This document shows, one piece after another, positions 16,831-25,368 of a stretch of DNA of 64,000 bases. Below the pieces are notes generated by a model that had not been told where the DNA came from, did not search any database, and saw only the letters and a list, made by a program, of their open reading frames with translations. The translations under genes were made by a program, and so were the position numbers. Source of the stretch: CAVYXK01 sp963708245. Lineage in GTDB: Bacteria > Pseudomonadota > Alphaproteobacteria > Acetobacterales > Acetobacteraceae. The first letter of the stretch is position 1, and each line of letters opens with the position of its first letter. The DNA lies in the NCBI GenBank assembly GCA_963708245.1, contig OY970201.1, positions 7,440,001 through 7,504,000 of the forward strand. The letters are read 5' to 3'.

Positions 16831-18741
16831 GTGCGCCGGTCAAAACCGGCAAGGAGTAGGAGGTGCAAGTCCCCCACGATGAAGGCGTAGCGAGCCGCAT
16901 CGGCCCCGAGCCGTGCGCTGCCATCCGCGAGGGTGTCGGCGAAGCGTCGGCAGGGGAGCACACAGGCCAGCCATTGAGCCGCGAAAACTTGAGCAACCCG
17001 GGTGCCGACGTGTTCGTAATCACGGAAGGCCACATGGACGGACGCGATAACGCGAGTGTCTGTCCGACCCGGCGTGGTCGGAGACCCTGGCATGTGTGGA
17101 AGCTCTTTGTTCGGGAACCGGGAGGTCTCGGGCTTGGCCTGCGGCTGGACACGCAGGTCCGCATCGGAAAGGCGAGAAGCCGAAACCGATGATGCACGCG
17201 CCCGAGAAGTCTGACTCTGTCGTAGTAGCCGTGAAGCCGACGAACAAAGCGGAGCGATCCGCCGCGGAGCCGGTGGAGCCAAGGACAGGGACCAAGGGGA
17301 ACGCGAGCCAGCAAAGCACGCGCCGGGCGCAGGACCGGGAAAGTGTGTCACAGGCGCTGGACCGCGTACGGCTCGCCGCAAGGCGAGGGGAGAAGGAGAG
17401 GTTCACTGCGCTCCTTCACCACATCAATCCCGAGATGCTGCGGTCGGCGTTCCACGCGATGAAGCGTGACGCAGCCCCGGGCGTCGACGGCATGACGTGG
17501 GAGACCTATGAACAGGGCCTCGATCAACGGATCGCAGACCTGCACACAAGGGTCCAAACAGGAGCGTACCGGGCACTGCCGTCCCGCCGGAGCTACATTC
17601 CGAAGGAAGACGGCAGCAAGCGCCCGCTCGCGGTCACGGCGCTCGAAGACAAGATTGTCCAGAGGGCGGTGGCGGCGGTGCTGAACGTGATCTACGAGCA
17701 AGACTTCCTCGGGTTCTCGTATGGGTTCCGACCGGGGCGCAGCCAGCACGACGCGCTGGATGCACTGATTGTTGGGATCAGCAGCAGGAAGGTGAACTTC
17801 ATACTGGACGCCGACATCCGATCGTTTTTCACGGAAGTTTCCCAGGAATGGGTCGTCCGCTTCCTGGAACATCGGATCGGCGACAGGCGCATCCTCCGGC
17901 TCGTCCAGAAATGGTTGCGGGCCGGGGTCCTGGAAGATGGAGCGGTAACGATAGAGGAAAAGGGGACGGGACAGGGTTCGGTGATCTCACCGCTGCTCGC
18001 GAACGTCTATCTCCACTACGTCTTCGACCTCTGGGCCGAACGCTGGCGACGGCGCGAGGCCACGGGCGACATGATCATGGTGCGGTACGCCGACGACATC
18101 GTCGTGGGCTTCCAACATGAGAGTGACGCCCGGCGCTTCTGGGACGCGATGCGTGATAGGCTGCGGGAGTTCGCGCTGTCGCTGCACCCGGACAAGACCC
18201 GGCTGATCGCGTTCGGCCGCTTTGCGGCGCAGAACCGCGAGAAGCAGGGGCTTGGCAAACCGGAAACCTTCAAGTTCCTGGGCTTTGTACTCATCTGCGG
18301 CAAGTCCCGGCGAGGCGACTTCCAGATCAGGAGGAAGTCGCGTCGGGATCGCATGGGCGCGAAGTTGCGGGAGACCAAGGAGGCGCTGCGGGAGCGGAGG
18401 CACGTGCCAATCCCGGAAGTCGGGAGGTGGCTCGCGCAGGTCGTCGCTGGATACTTCGCCTACCACGCCGTGCCGACTAACAGCCCGGCGTTGGCTGCGT
18501 TCCGCTACCATGTCGTGATCCTATGGCACCGGCAGCTTTGCCGGCGCAGCCAGCGGGCATACGTGGCGTGGCAGCGGATGGCGAAACTGGCCGACGAGTT
18601 TCTCCCCAAGCCCCGTGTCCTGCATCCCTGGCCGAGCGTGCGGTTTGCCGTCAGGCACCCGAGGTAGGAGCCGTGTGCGGGAATTCCGCTCGCACGGATC
18701 TGTGCGGGGGGCGCTCAGCAATGGGCGTCCCTACCGCGAAC
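16831..18741 (+). mobile_element. Full-length group II intron (1911 bp) with maturase
   Basis: The 5' end GTGCGCC at 16831 fits the GUGYG rule. Structured RNA follows for about 350 bases, then the maturase gene. Directly after its stop is a 34-nt domain V (18668-18701, outer pairing AGCCGTG with CACGGAT, tip stem GCGG/CCGC), and then domain VI ending CCGCGAAC at 18741. The 3' 33 bases are identical to those of the truncated copy at 12116-12148. It lies between the emrB-like gene and a gene-free stretch; the exon sequences do not form an obvious gene. It looks able to splice and retrohome if the RNA folds as predicted. Confidence 0.82.
17189..18667 (+). CDS. ltrA: Group II intron reverse transcriptase/maturase
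   Basis: 492 residues from the ATG at 17189 (a second ATG follows at once). RT motifs run in order: PKEDGSKRPLAVTALEDKI, GFSYGFRPGRSQHDALDAL, NFILDADIRSFFTEV, GTGQGSVISPLLANVYLH, and the catalytic YADD in VRYADDIVVGF. The maturase X/thumb FLGFVLICGK and a basic C-terminus follow. There is no HNH endonuclease domain, as in many bacterial lineages. It promotes splicing of its host intron and reverse-transcribes it into DNA targets. All catalytic motifs are intact. Confidence 0.92.
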   Translation: MMHAPEKSDSVVVAVKPTNKAERSAAEPVEPRTGTKGNASQQSTRRAQDRESVSQALDRVRLAARRGEKERFTALLHHINPEMLRSAFHAMKRDAAPGVDGMTWETYEQGLDQRIADLHTRVQTGAYRALPSRRSYIPKEDGSKRPLAVTALEDKIVQRAVAAVLNVIYEQDFLGFSYGFRPGRSQHDALDALIVGISSRKVNFILDADIRSFFTEVSQEWVVRFLEHRIGDRRILRLVQKWLRAGVLEDGAVTIEEKGTGQGSVISPLLANVYLHYVFDLWAERWRRREATGDMIMVRYADDIVVGFQHESDARRFWDAMRDRLREFALSLHPDKTRLIAFGRFAAQNREKQGLGKPETFKFLGFVLICGKSRRGDFQIRRKSRRDRMGAKLRETKEALRERRHVPIPEVGRWLAQVVAGYFAYHAVPTNSPALAAFRYHVVILWHRQLCRRSQRAYVAWQRMAKLADEFLPKPRVLHPWPSVRFAVRHPR

Positions 18742-18790
18742 AGCAGCACCTGACTTAACAGAACGACAATTCTGCGGCCTTGACTTGTAA

Positions 18791-18834
18791 GTCACCGATG
18801 GAAATGTCACCCGCGTCACCGATAGAAATGTCAC
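18791..18834. repeat. Two direct 20-bp repeats GTCACCGATRGAAATGTCAC
   Basis: Copies at 18791-18810 and 18815-18834 differ at one base and are 4 bp apart. Each copy itself starts and ends with GTCAC. Repeated blocks of this sort are typical of transposase-binding ends of some IS elements, such as the IS21 type. No transposase gene is left nearby, so this is probably an IS end scar. Confidence 0.45.
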
Positions 18835-18912
18835 TCGGGACAGTCATCGGGGCGGCCAGACAGGCGTGCGATGACGGTGATGGTCCGTGCCTCGCCGCAG
18901 CGAAACAAACGC

Positions 18913-18940
18913 TTGACAATAGGAAATATTTCTCTATAAT
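18913..18940 (+). promoter_or_regulatory. Near-consensus sigma-70 promoter in an AT-rich patch
   Basis: TTGACA at 18913-18918 and TATAAT at 18935-18940, 16 bp apart, both perfect hexamers and very unlike the surrounding GC-rich DNA. It points right, towards the 3' end of the leftward Hint-GT gene, with no recognisable gene downstream. It may belong to a lost IS, or drive a short or antisense RNA. Confidence 0.55.
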
Positions 18941-19025
18941 GCCGGCCAGAACGCACGCATGACAGTACGCGCGGTGGTCATCGGCAGCCCTCCCCCTCCC
19001 ACAAGGGCACGAGGTCTCGCTTGGG

Positions 19026-22000
19026 CTAGGCGTGCAACTCGGCTCCAGTGGTTGCCGTTGGCTTTGCTCCGGGAACGCCCCTGGCCGCGATGCGATTTCC
19101 TTCGCTCAGCCCCGAGACCGATCCGCTGACCGCCGCCACCAGCGCCGCATCGACCCGTGTCTGACTGAAGTACCTGCGCAGCGCAGCGCGTCCGGCGCGA
19201 GCCGCGGCTTCGTTGCGGCCCTGGTCATCGTGCAGCCCCAGGATCAGTCGTGCCAGTCCCGCCGCATCCGTCGCCACGGTGTCAGCCGTCGGCAATCCCT
19301 CGGCAGCGATCGGCGTCATTGCGCACGGCAAGCCCGCGGACCACGCCTCCAGTACCTTGCCCTTGATCCCGGCGCCGTAGCGCAGCGGCGCCACCGCCAG
19401 CCGCGAAGCCGCCAACAGAGGCCACACCTCGCGCACTGCCCCGAGGACGTGCAGATGCCGGTGGGTCAGGGTGCGCGCAATCCCCGCCGGCAAGTCCACG
19501 CCGGCGACGCTCAGCACCACCGGTGCCTTCTCCCAAACCAGTGGCATCACTTCGCGGAACAGCCACAACAGGCCGTCGGCATTCGGCTCGTGACGGAAGT
19601 TGGCGATCAGTGCCACCCCCTCGCGTTCCCTCCAAGGCCGCAAACCCGCCCGCGGCCGTACCGTCCAGGGCACCACGGCCACCGCCGCACCCGGCGCATC
19701 GCGTGCCAGCAGTGCCGCTTCGACAGGCGAGTGCGTGATCACCACGTCGGCCTGGTGCGTCGCCAATAGCTCCTGCCGGCGGACGAATGCCGCATGGCGG
19801 GCGAGTTCCGGCCGCGCCTCCACCGATGCCTGCCGAGCCAAGCGCAGATGGTGCAAGTCGGCCACGCTGTAGATCAGCCGTGCCCGCCGCTGATACTGGC
19901 GCACGTGCCCAGCGTAGGCGCCGGCCACAGCGAGCCGGTGCAAATAGACAAGCTGAAACTGATCGGCAGTCTCGCGCAGCAGCTCTTCGACCGAGTTTGT
20001 CGCGTGGCAGGTGATCCCCAGCGCCTCCAGCCGCGCCTTCGCTTCACCACTGTCGGCAAGCGGCGCCACGGAAGCGAATGAGACGTGCCAGCGCAGCCGT
20101 TGCAGCGCGCGCATGTGCGAAACGATTGCCTGCGAGCCGGCGTCACGGTCCGGCCGCGGCCAGGCGGCGTCGATTACCAACGCGCGGCGGGTGGGCGCAC
20201 GATCGGCACCGCGCCGATGTTCGACCGGCCCCTCCCGGCGCAGAAGGCGCAGCCGGGCGCGGCGAGCCTGTTCGCTTTCGGCGTGCAACAGACCCAGCAG
20301 AGTTTCGGCCTCGCCGGCGGTTTGTACATGCGCAGTGGCACGGCGCAGCAACGCGGCGAAGGCGCTGCGGGTCGGGCCGTCGAGATGAGTCGCCTGCTCG
20401 ACCGCGACCGGCTCGCCGAGCGCAGCATGGTCCGCAGCCCGGCGCACCGTGAGCGTGTGACGGACGAAAGGATCGAGCGGGCGGGCGAAGCTAAGCGCGA
20501 AACCATGGCGGCCGTCGCCGATGCCGGAGGCTTGCAGGTCCTCGCGGAACTGATCGGCAAGCACGCTGCCGATCACCCGGTCGTCTTCCAAGACCTCAAG
20601 ACGAAGCGGCGTTGTAGGTGCCGTCTGGCACCACGCCCAGCCACTGATGATGCTGTAATCAGCGTCGATATGGCCCGCGATCGGGCCGTTTGCAGCCTCG
20701 GTCAGCCCGAGTTTGGCGGCGCGCACAGCGAGGCGGCGGTTGATGACAACCAGCTTGCGGCCCCGCTCGACAACCGGGGCACATGAGCGCCACGGGATGG
20801 ACGTGTCGTTCGGGTAAAGGGCGGCGTATTCGGCGGCGTTGTGGAAGATGTGTCGGCTGTCGCAATCCACAAACGTCTCTGCTGCCGCGCCCTCGGCGTA
20901 AATCACGTCGTGTTCTTGCAGCTCGATATGGAAATAACGGATCGGGTCGACGTCGTGCGTCGTCAGGATCGAGCTTCCGTTGACCAGATGGCGAGCCGGG
21001 ATCAGCGCACCGTCGATGTACATTGCGTGTTCGGGGGAAACGTAGAGATCCCGATGGGGGATACTCTCATCGAGCGCACCGGCACGGATCAGGATCGGGG
21101 CAAGCTCGGGATTCGACGCGGCGAATGCACCCTCATAGTTGCGCCGGCCGATCCAGCGGATGGGCTTTGCCTCCCCGAGCGGGTGATCACGCGATCGCCG
21201 ATGGCGAGCTTCTCCACGGCGATCTCGCCGCGATCGGTCAGTATATGGGTGCCGTGCAAGTAGCATGTGGGCAGAATTTCAATGCCGGTCCCGGCCACCG
21301 CGATAGAAACGTTCGACAGGCCCGGGGTCAGATTAACGTCGATGGTCGTCGGGTCGCCGACGACGATCGTCAGCACGCCGCTGGCGACATCGTAGCTGCC
21401 CGTCGTGGCTACGGTTCCGACCATAGACGCAATATTCGGCAGCACTATCTGATCGCCGGGGACGAAGCCGGTGATCGTGCCCTGGAAGGCCGTCGGATCG
21501 CTGATCGAGTCGCCGTCGATCTCCAGGATATTGCCGTTTCCGTCGTTGAAATGAAAGATGATGTCGGATGGAACGACAGTGCCTGTTGTTCCCGCGAGAT
21601 CGACGGAGGCACCGTTGCCGAGATCGATCGTGCCCCCACCGTCTGCGGTGGCCGAGTTAATAAGACCGACTAAGGGCACATAGATCGTCGGGAACGTCAC
21701 GGTGCCGCTATCGAGAATATCGCCGGTGACCGTCAGCGTCGCCCCTTCCACGTCGAGGGTCGGAAATTGCTCAGGCGTGCTGCCGAGGAAGGGAACGTTG
21801 GCGTACTCGTTGAAACCAGCCAGCAAAAGGTTGTCGATCACAACGCTGCCGGAATTCAGCAGGACATCGACCGGGAAACTGCCGGTGGAGTTGAAGTTGA
21901 TATACGGATCGCCTTCTGAGGGGTCCGGCGTGTAAAGCTCTAGCACACCTGGAGCGATCGCACCGGCGATTAAGGCGACATTCGCTCCGTCACCAGGCAC

Positions 22001-22159
22001 CGTGCCGGTTGTCGGACTGCTGCCCAGCGTGAGCGTCTCGAACGAGACGACCTGGGCCCAATAGCTCCCGGTATCGAAATTGATCGTTCCGGTGTTCCAG
22101 GTGTAAGCAGTCGACGACGTCAGACCATCCCCGGTTACCGGGTAGAAGACGTAATCCAT
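19026..22159 (-). pseudogene. Hint-domain protein fused to a family-4-type glycosyltransferase; one-base frameshift
   Basis: Two frames form one gene of about 1044 residues if one G is added to the GGGG run at 21173-21176. The N-terminal 300 residues are Gly/Thr/Asp-rich and beta-repeat-like (surface-adhesin style). Then a Hint_2 domain runs from its first Cys (CYLHGTHILTDRGEIAVEKL) across the frameshift (VITRSG, then EAKPIRWIGRR) to VSPEHAMYIDG. A linker domain with SIISGWAWC and LADQFREDLQASGIG follows. The C-terminal 400 residues are a GT-B glycosyltransferase (ALVIDAAWPRPDRDAGSQ; late PLRYGAGIKGKVLEAWSAGL). ATG at 22159 after GGGGGAG. Without correction, the first product stops at 21089. 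Consensus error, programmed -1 shift or true loss are all possible. Confidence 0.7.
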
Positions 22160-22166
22160 GCGGTCT

Positions 22167-22180
22167 CCCCCTTTTGGGGG
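22167..22180 (-). promoter_or_regulatory. Hairpin that sequesters the Hint-GT ribosome site
   Basis: On the minus strand the mRNA reads CCCCC-AAAA-GGGGG just before AGACCGC-ATG. The G-run is the only Shine-Dalgarno of the gene, so the five G-C pairs would hide it. Pairing is exact; a regulatory role is inference. Confidence 0.4.
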
Positions 22181-22310
22181 CAGCATACACACTTAGGCAA
22201 GTCGGGCAAGTCAAATCGTTATTGCTGCGTTAAAGTGCAGTCCGCAGCCGGAATGCGGCCAAAGTCGCGTACAGAACAATTAACAATTCGAGCAATTCGG
22301 CCCCTTCGCG

Positions 22311-23204
22311 TCAGAACAGCCCGGCTTGTTCGGCGAAGCGGCACAAGTTGTCGTGGCCGAGCCGCCCATAGTGCAGGGGGTTCGCCTTTGCCGGATCCTG
22401 CTCGGCTTCCACCACCAACCAGCGGTCGTAGCCGGGCAGCTCCCCCAGGACGGCAGGAAAATCCACCATCCCGTCGCCCGGAACAGTGAACACCCCGGCG
22501 ATCACCGCATCCAAGAAGCTCAGGTCCCGTCGCCTGGCTTCGTTCAGCACCGCCGCGCGCACATCCTTGCAGTGCACGTGACCGATCCGCTCGCGCCATC
22601 GCTGCGCCAGCGCAGCGGGATCGCCGCCGCCGAACACAGCATGCCCCGTGTCGAGCAACAGGCGCAGCTCCGGCCCCGTAGCGGCGATCAGCCGCTCGAT
22701 ATCCTCATTGCTCTGCACCACTGTGCCCATGTGGTGGTGATAGACAAGATCGAGCCCCGCATCGGCAACCACCTTGCCGAGCTCAGTCAGGCGGCGGCCA
22801 AACTCAGGCCACTCCGCAGCGCGCAGAACCGGCCGTCGCGACAGCGGCACGCCGCGGTTGCCGTGGATCGCGTTCGACGTTTCGGCGATGATCAGCACGC
22901 GGCAGCCGAATGCCTGCAGCAGGTCGAGATGCGGGCGCATCGCGGCACGCTCGGCTGCCACATCGCGGCGCAGCAGCTCCGCCGAATACCAGCCGGAGAC
23001 CAGCGCCAAGCCAGATGGTGCCAGCGCCCGCCGCAGCGCCGCCGCGTCGTGGGGGAATTTGTGCCCCATCTCGATTCCCACGAAGCCCGCCTCGCGCGCT
23101 TCACGCAGGCAGGTCTCCAGCGGCGTGGCGCCCCCCAACTCGCGCAGATCGTCATTGGACCAGGCGATCGGGTTGGTCCCGAGGCGAACCGTCATGAGCT
23201 TCAC
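22311..23204 (-). CDS. iolE: Myo-inosose-2 dehydratase
   Basis: 297-residue TIM barrel of the xylose-isomerase-like family. The opening VRLGTNPIAWSNDDLRELGG and GIEMGHKFP are characteristic of IolE, which removes water from scyllo-inosose (2-keto-myo-inositol) with a Co/Mn ion. Likely metal ligands lie in LLLDTGHA, HVHCKD and the late VVEAEQDP Glu. The start ATG overlaps the stop of iolD by 4 bases (ATGA), so the two are translated together. Other iol genes (iolB, iolC, iolG) are not in the window. Confidence 0.9.
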   Translation of the reverse strand: MKLMTVRLGTNPIAWSNDDLRELGGATPLETCLREAREAGFVGIEMGHKFPHDAAALRRALAPSGLALVSGWYSAELLRRDVAAERAAMRPHLDLLQAFGCRVLIIAETSNAIHGNRGVPLSRRPVLRAAEWPEFGRRLTELGKVVADAGLDLVYHHHMGTVVQSNEDIERLIAATGPELRLLLDTGHAVFGGGDPAALAQRWRERIGHVHCKDVRAAVLNEARRRDLSFLDAVIAGVFTVPGDGMVDFPAVLGELPGYDRWLVVEAEQDPAKANPLHYGRLGHDNLCRFAEQAGLF

Positions 23205-25042
23205 CGCTCAGGATGCTGGCCGGCGCGGGCGGCGAGCCATGCCGCATGGGCGGCGGCGACCTCCGCCCGGGTCGAAACCGCCGGCACCGGCACGTCCCAC
23301 CAATGCCCGCCGGCCGCCGTTGCAACGGCAGGATCCGTATCGATCACCACCACCGCAGTCCGTGGCGCCGTCCGCGCCCGCGCCAATGCCCTTTCCAGCT
23401 CCGCCACGCCGGCCACTTTTTCGGCGATGGCGCCCAGGCTCTCGGCATGGGCGCAGAAATCGATGCGGGGCAGCGTCACGTGCCGCGCATCGGCGAGCAG
23501 ATTGTTGAACGGCGCCCCGCCGGTCGCCCGCTGCAGCCGGTCGATACAGGCGAAGCCTCCGTTGTCCAGCACGACAATCGTGAGCTTCAATCCCAGCATC
23601 ACCGAGGTGGCGATCTCCGAGTTCAGCATGAGGTAGCTGCCGTCGCCGACCAGCACGATCACGTCGGCGTCGGGCCAAGCGAGCTTCACGCCCAACCCAC
23701 CGGCGATCTCGTAGCCCATGCAGGAGAAACCATATTCCAGGTGATATGAGCCGGGCCTACTGGCGCGCCAAAGCTTATGCAGCTCACCGGGGAGGCCGCC
23801 GGCAGCGCAGACGACGATCGCGTCAGAACCGATCGCCCGCTGCACCGCACCGATCACCTGCGCATCCGACGGCAGCGGCACGTTGGAGGGAGCTGTCGCC
23901 GCACTGGCCGCCGCACGCCACTCCGCTTTCGCCTCGGCTGTCCCACGTGTCCAGCCGGCCGGCGCGGCATACTTGGCGAGTGCCGCCGACAATGCGGCCA
24001 ACCCCGCACTCGCATCCGCCACCAGTGGCAGCGCGCCGTGTTTGGAGGCATCAAGCGGCTGCACGTTGAGCGCCACCAGCCGACAGGCGCGGTTGCGGAA
24101 CAGCGCACGCGAGCCGGTAGTGAAATCCGAAAGCCTTGTGCCGACGGCGAGCACGAGGTCGGCGTGCTCCGCCATCTGGTTGGCTGCCGCGGTTCCGGTG
24201 ACGCCGATCGCTCCGAGATTCAGTTTGTGATCGTCGGGCAACGCGCTCTTGCCGGCCTGCGTCTCGGCCACCGGCATGCCGTGGCGCTCGGCAAAGGCGG
24301 CGAGCGTCTCGGTGGCCTCGGCGTAGTGCACCCCGCCGCCGGCAATCACCAGGGGAGCGGTGGCGGCTCTGATGGCGTCGGCGGCTGCTGCCAGTTCGCG
24401 CGGGTCGGGCGACTGGCGGCGGATCCGCCACAGGCGCGGTGCGAAGAAGGCGTCCGGGTAATCGAATGCCTCCGCCTGCACGTCCTGGCAGAGCGCCAGG
24501 GTCGCCGGCCCACATGCGGCGGGATCGGTGAGCACGGCAAGCGCGCGCGGCAGCGCGGTCATGATCTGCTCCGGCCGGGTGATGCGGTCGAAGAAGCGGC
24601 TGACGGGCCGGAAGCAGTCATTGGCGGAAACCGTGGCGTCGGCGAAATCCTCGACCTGCTGCAACACCGGGTCGGGGCGGCGCGTGGCGAAGACGTCGCC
24701 GGGCAGGAACAGAATCGGCAGACGGTTGACATGCGCCACCGCGGCGGCGGTCACCATGTTGGTAGCGCCCGGTCCGATCGAGGTCGTGCATGCCATCATC
24801 CGTCGCCGCCGGCTGGCTTTGGCGAAGGCGATCGCGGCGTGCGCCATCGCCTGTTCGTTGTGCGCGCGATAGGTGGGCAGCACGTCCCGGGCGCCAGCCA
24901 GCGCCTCGCCAATCCCAGCGACGTTGCCATGACCGAAGATTGCCCAGACGCCGGCGAACAGAGGCACGCGGCTCCCCTCGAACTCGGTCTGCTGCGCTGC
25001 GAGCCAGCGCACAAGTGCTTGCGCCATCGTCAGCCTAATCAT
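23201..25042 (-). CDS. iolD: 3D-(3,5/4)-trihydroxycyclohexane-1,2-dione hydrolase
   Basis: 613-residue thiamine-diphosphate enzyme. The TPP fold is visible in order: the catalytic Glu region near residue 65 (YRAHNEQAMAHAA), the middle FAD/NAD-like domain (APLVIAGGGVHYAEA), and the C-terminal TPP/Mg motif GDGSYLMLNSEIATSVML closing at NGGFACIDRLQ. YHLEYGFSCMGYEIAGGLG is an IolD-type block. It opens the ring of the inositol-derived dione to 5-deoxy-glucuronate. Chosen start ATG at 25042 with GGAG 11 bases before; MAQALVRW at 25027 is an alternative. It is upstream of and overlaps iolE. Confidence 0.9.
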   Translation of the reverse strand: MIRLTMAQALVRWLAAQQTEFEGSRVPLFAGVWAIFGHGNVAGIGEALAGARDVLPTYRAHNEQAMAHAAIAFAKASRRRRMMACTTSIGPGATNMVTAAAVAHVNRLPILFLPGDVFATRRPDPVLQQVEDFADATVSANDCFRPVSRFFDRITRPEQIMTALPRALAVLTDPAACGPATLALCQDVQAEAFDYPDAFFAPRLWRIRRQSPDPRELAAAADAIRAATAPLVIAGGGVHYAEATETLAAFAERHGMPVAETQAGKSALPDDHKLNLGAIGVTGTAAANQMAEHADLVLAVGTRLSDFTTGSRALFRNRACRLVALNVQPLDASKHGALPLVADASAGLAALSAALAKYAAPAGWTRGTAEAKAEWRAAASAATAPSNVPLPSDAQVIGAVQRAIGSDAIVVCAAGGLPGELHKLWRASRPGSYHLEYGFSCMGYEIAGGLGVKLAWPDADVIVLVGDGSYLMLNSEIATSVMLGLKLTIVVLDNGGFACIDRLQRATGGAPFNNLLADARHVTLPRIDFCAHAESLGAIAEKVAGVAELERALARARTAPRTAVVVIDTDPAVATAAGGHWWDVPVPAVSTRAEVAAAHAAWLAARAGQHPER

Positions 25043-25247
25043 CGCCTGGACGCTCCGGGTTTGCTGGCTCGTATCGTGATCCGGTGCCGAACACCAATCG
25101 GTAGACGCTGAGCGCCGGCAGCACGAGTTGAGCCAAACCGTAGCATAGCTAAGACGGGAGGGCAGGGATGTGTTGCAGCGGAGGCGTCCGATGAAAGCGG
25201 TGAGACTGACCCGCTTTGGCGACCCTGACTGCTGGTCGTGACCAGGA

Positions 25248-25352
25248 TTAGTCCGGCAGCCCCTTCCCCGGCGCCAGCTCCAGCCACATCGCATTCACTG
25301 CTGCGAAGGAACAGGCCAGGCCAAGCCCCAGAATCCAACTGAAATACCACAT
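25248..25352 (-). CDS. cydX: Cytochrome bd oxidase small subunit CydX
   Basis: 34-residue single-pass protein. It opens MWYFSWILGLGLACSFA and has the conserved NAMWLE after the helix, a clear CydX/YbgT signature. CydX stabilises the haem d site of cytochrome bd. ATG at 25352 follows AAGGAGC, 16 bp after cydB, completing the order cydP-cydA-cydB-cydX. Its presence marks the oxidase as the E. coli bd-I type. Confidence 0.92.
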   Translation of the reverse strand: MWYFSWILGLGLACSFAAVNAMWLELAPGKGLPD

Positions 25353-25368
25353 CGGCTTTTGCTCCTTC

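Noticed and set aside
18960..19026. Short frame starting MTVRAVVIGSPPPP downstream of the consensus promoter
   Set aside because: Becomes an Arg-rich antisense frame of the Hint-GT gene and has no ribosome site.
22326..25111. Long + strand frames over iolE and iolD
   Set aside because: His/Gln/Arg-rich antisense translations of conserved enzymes.
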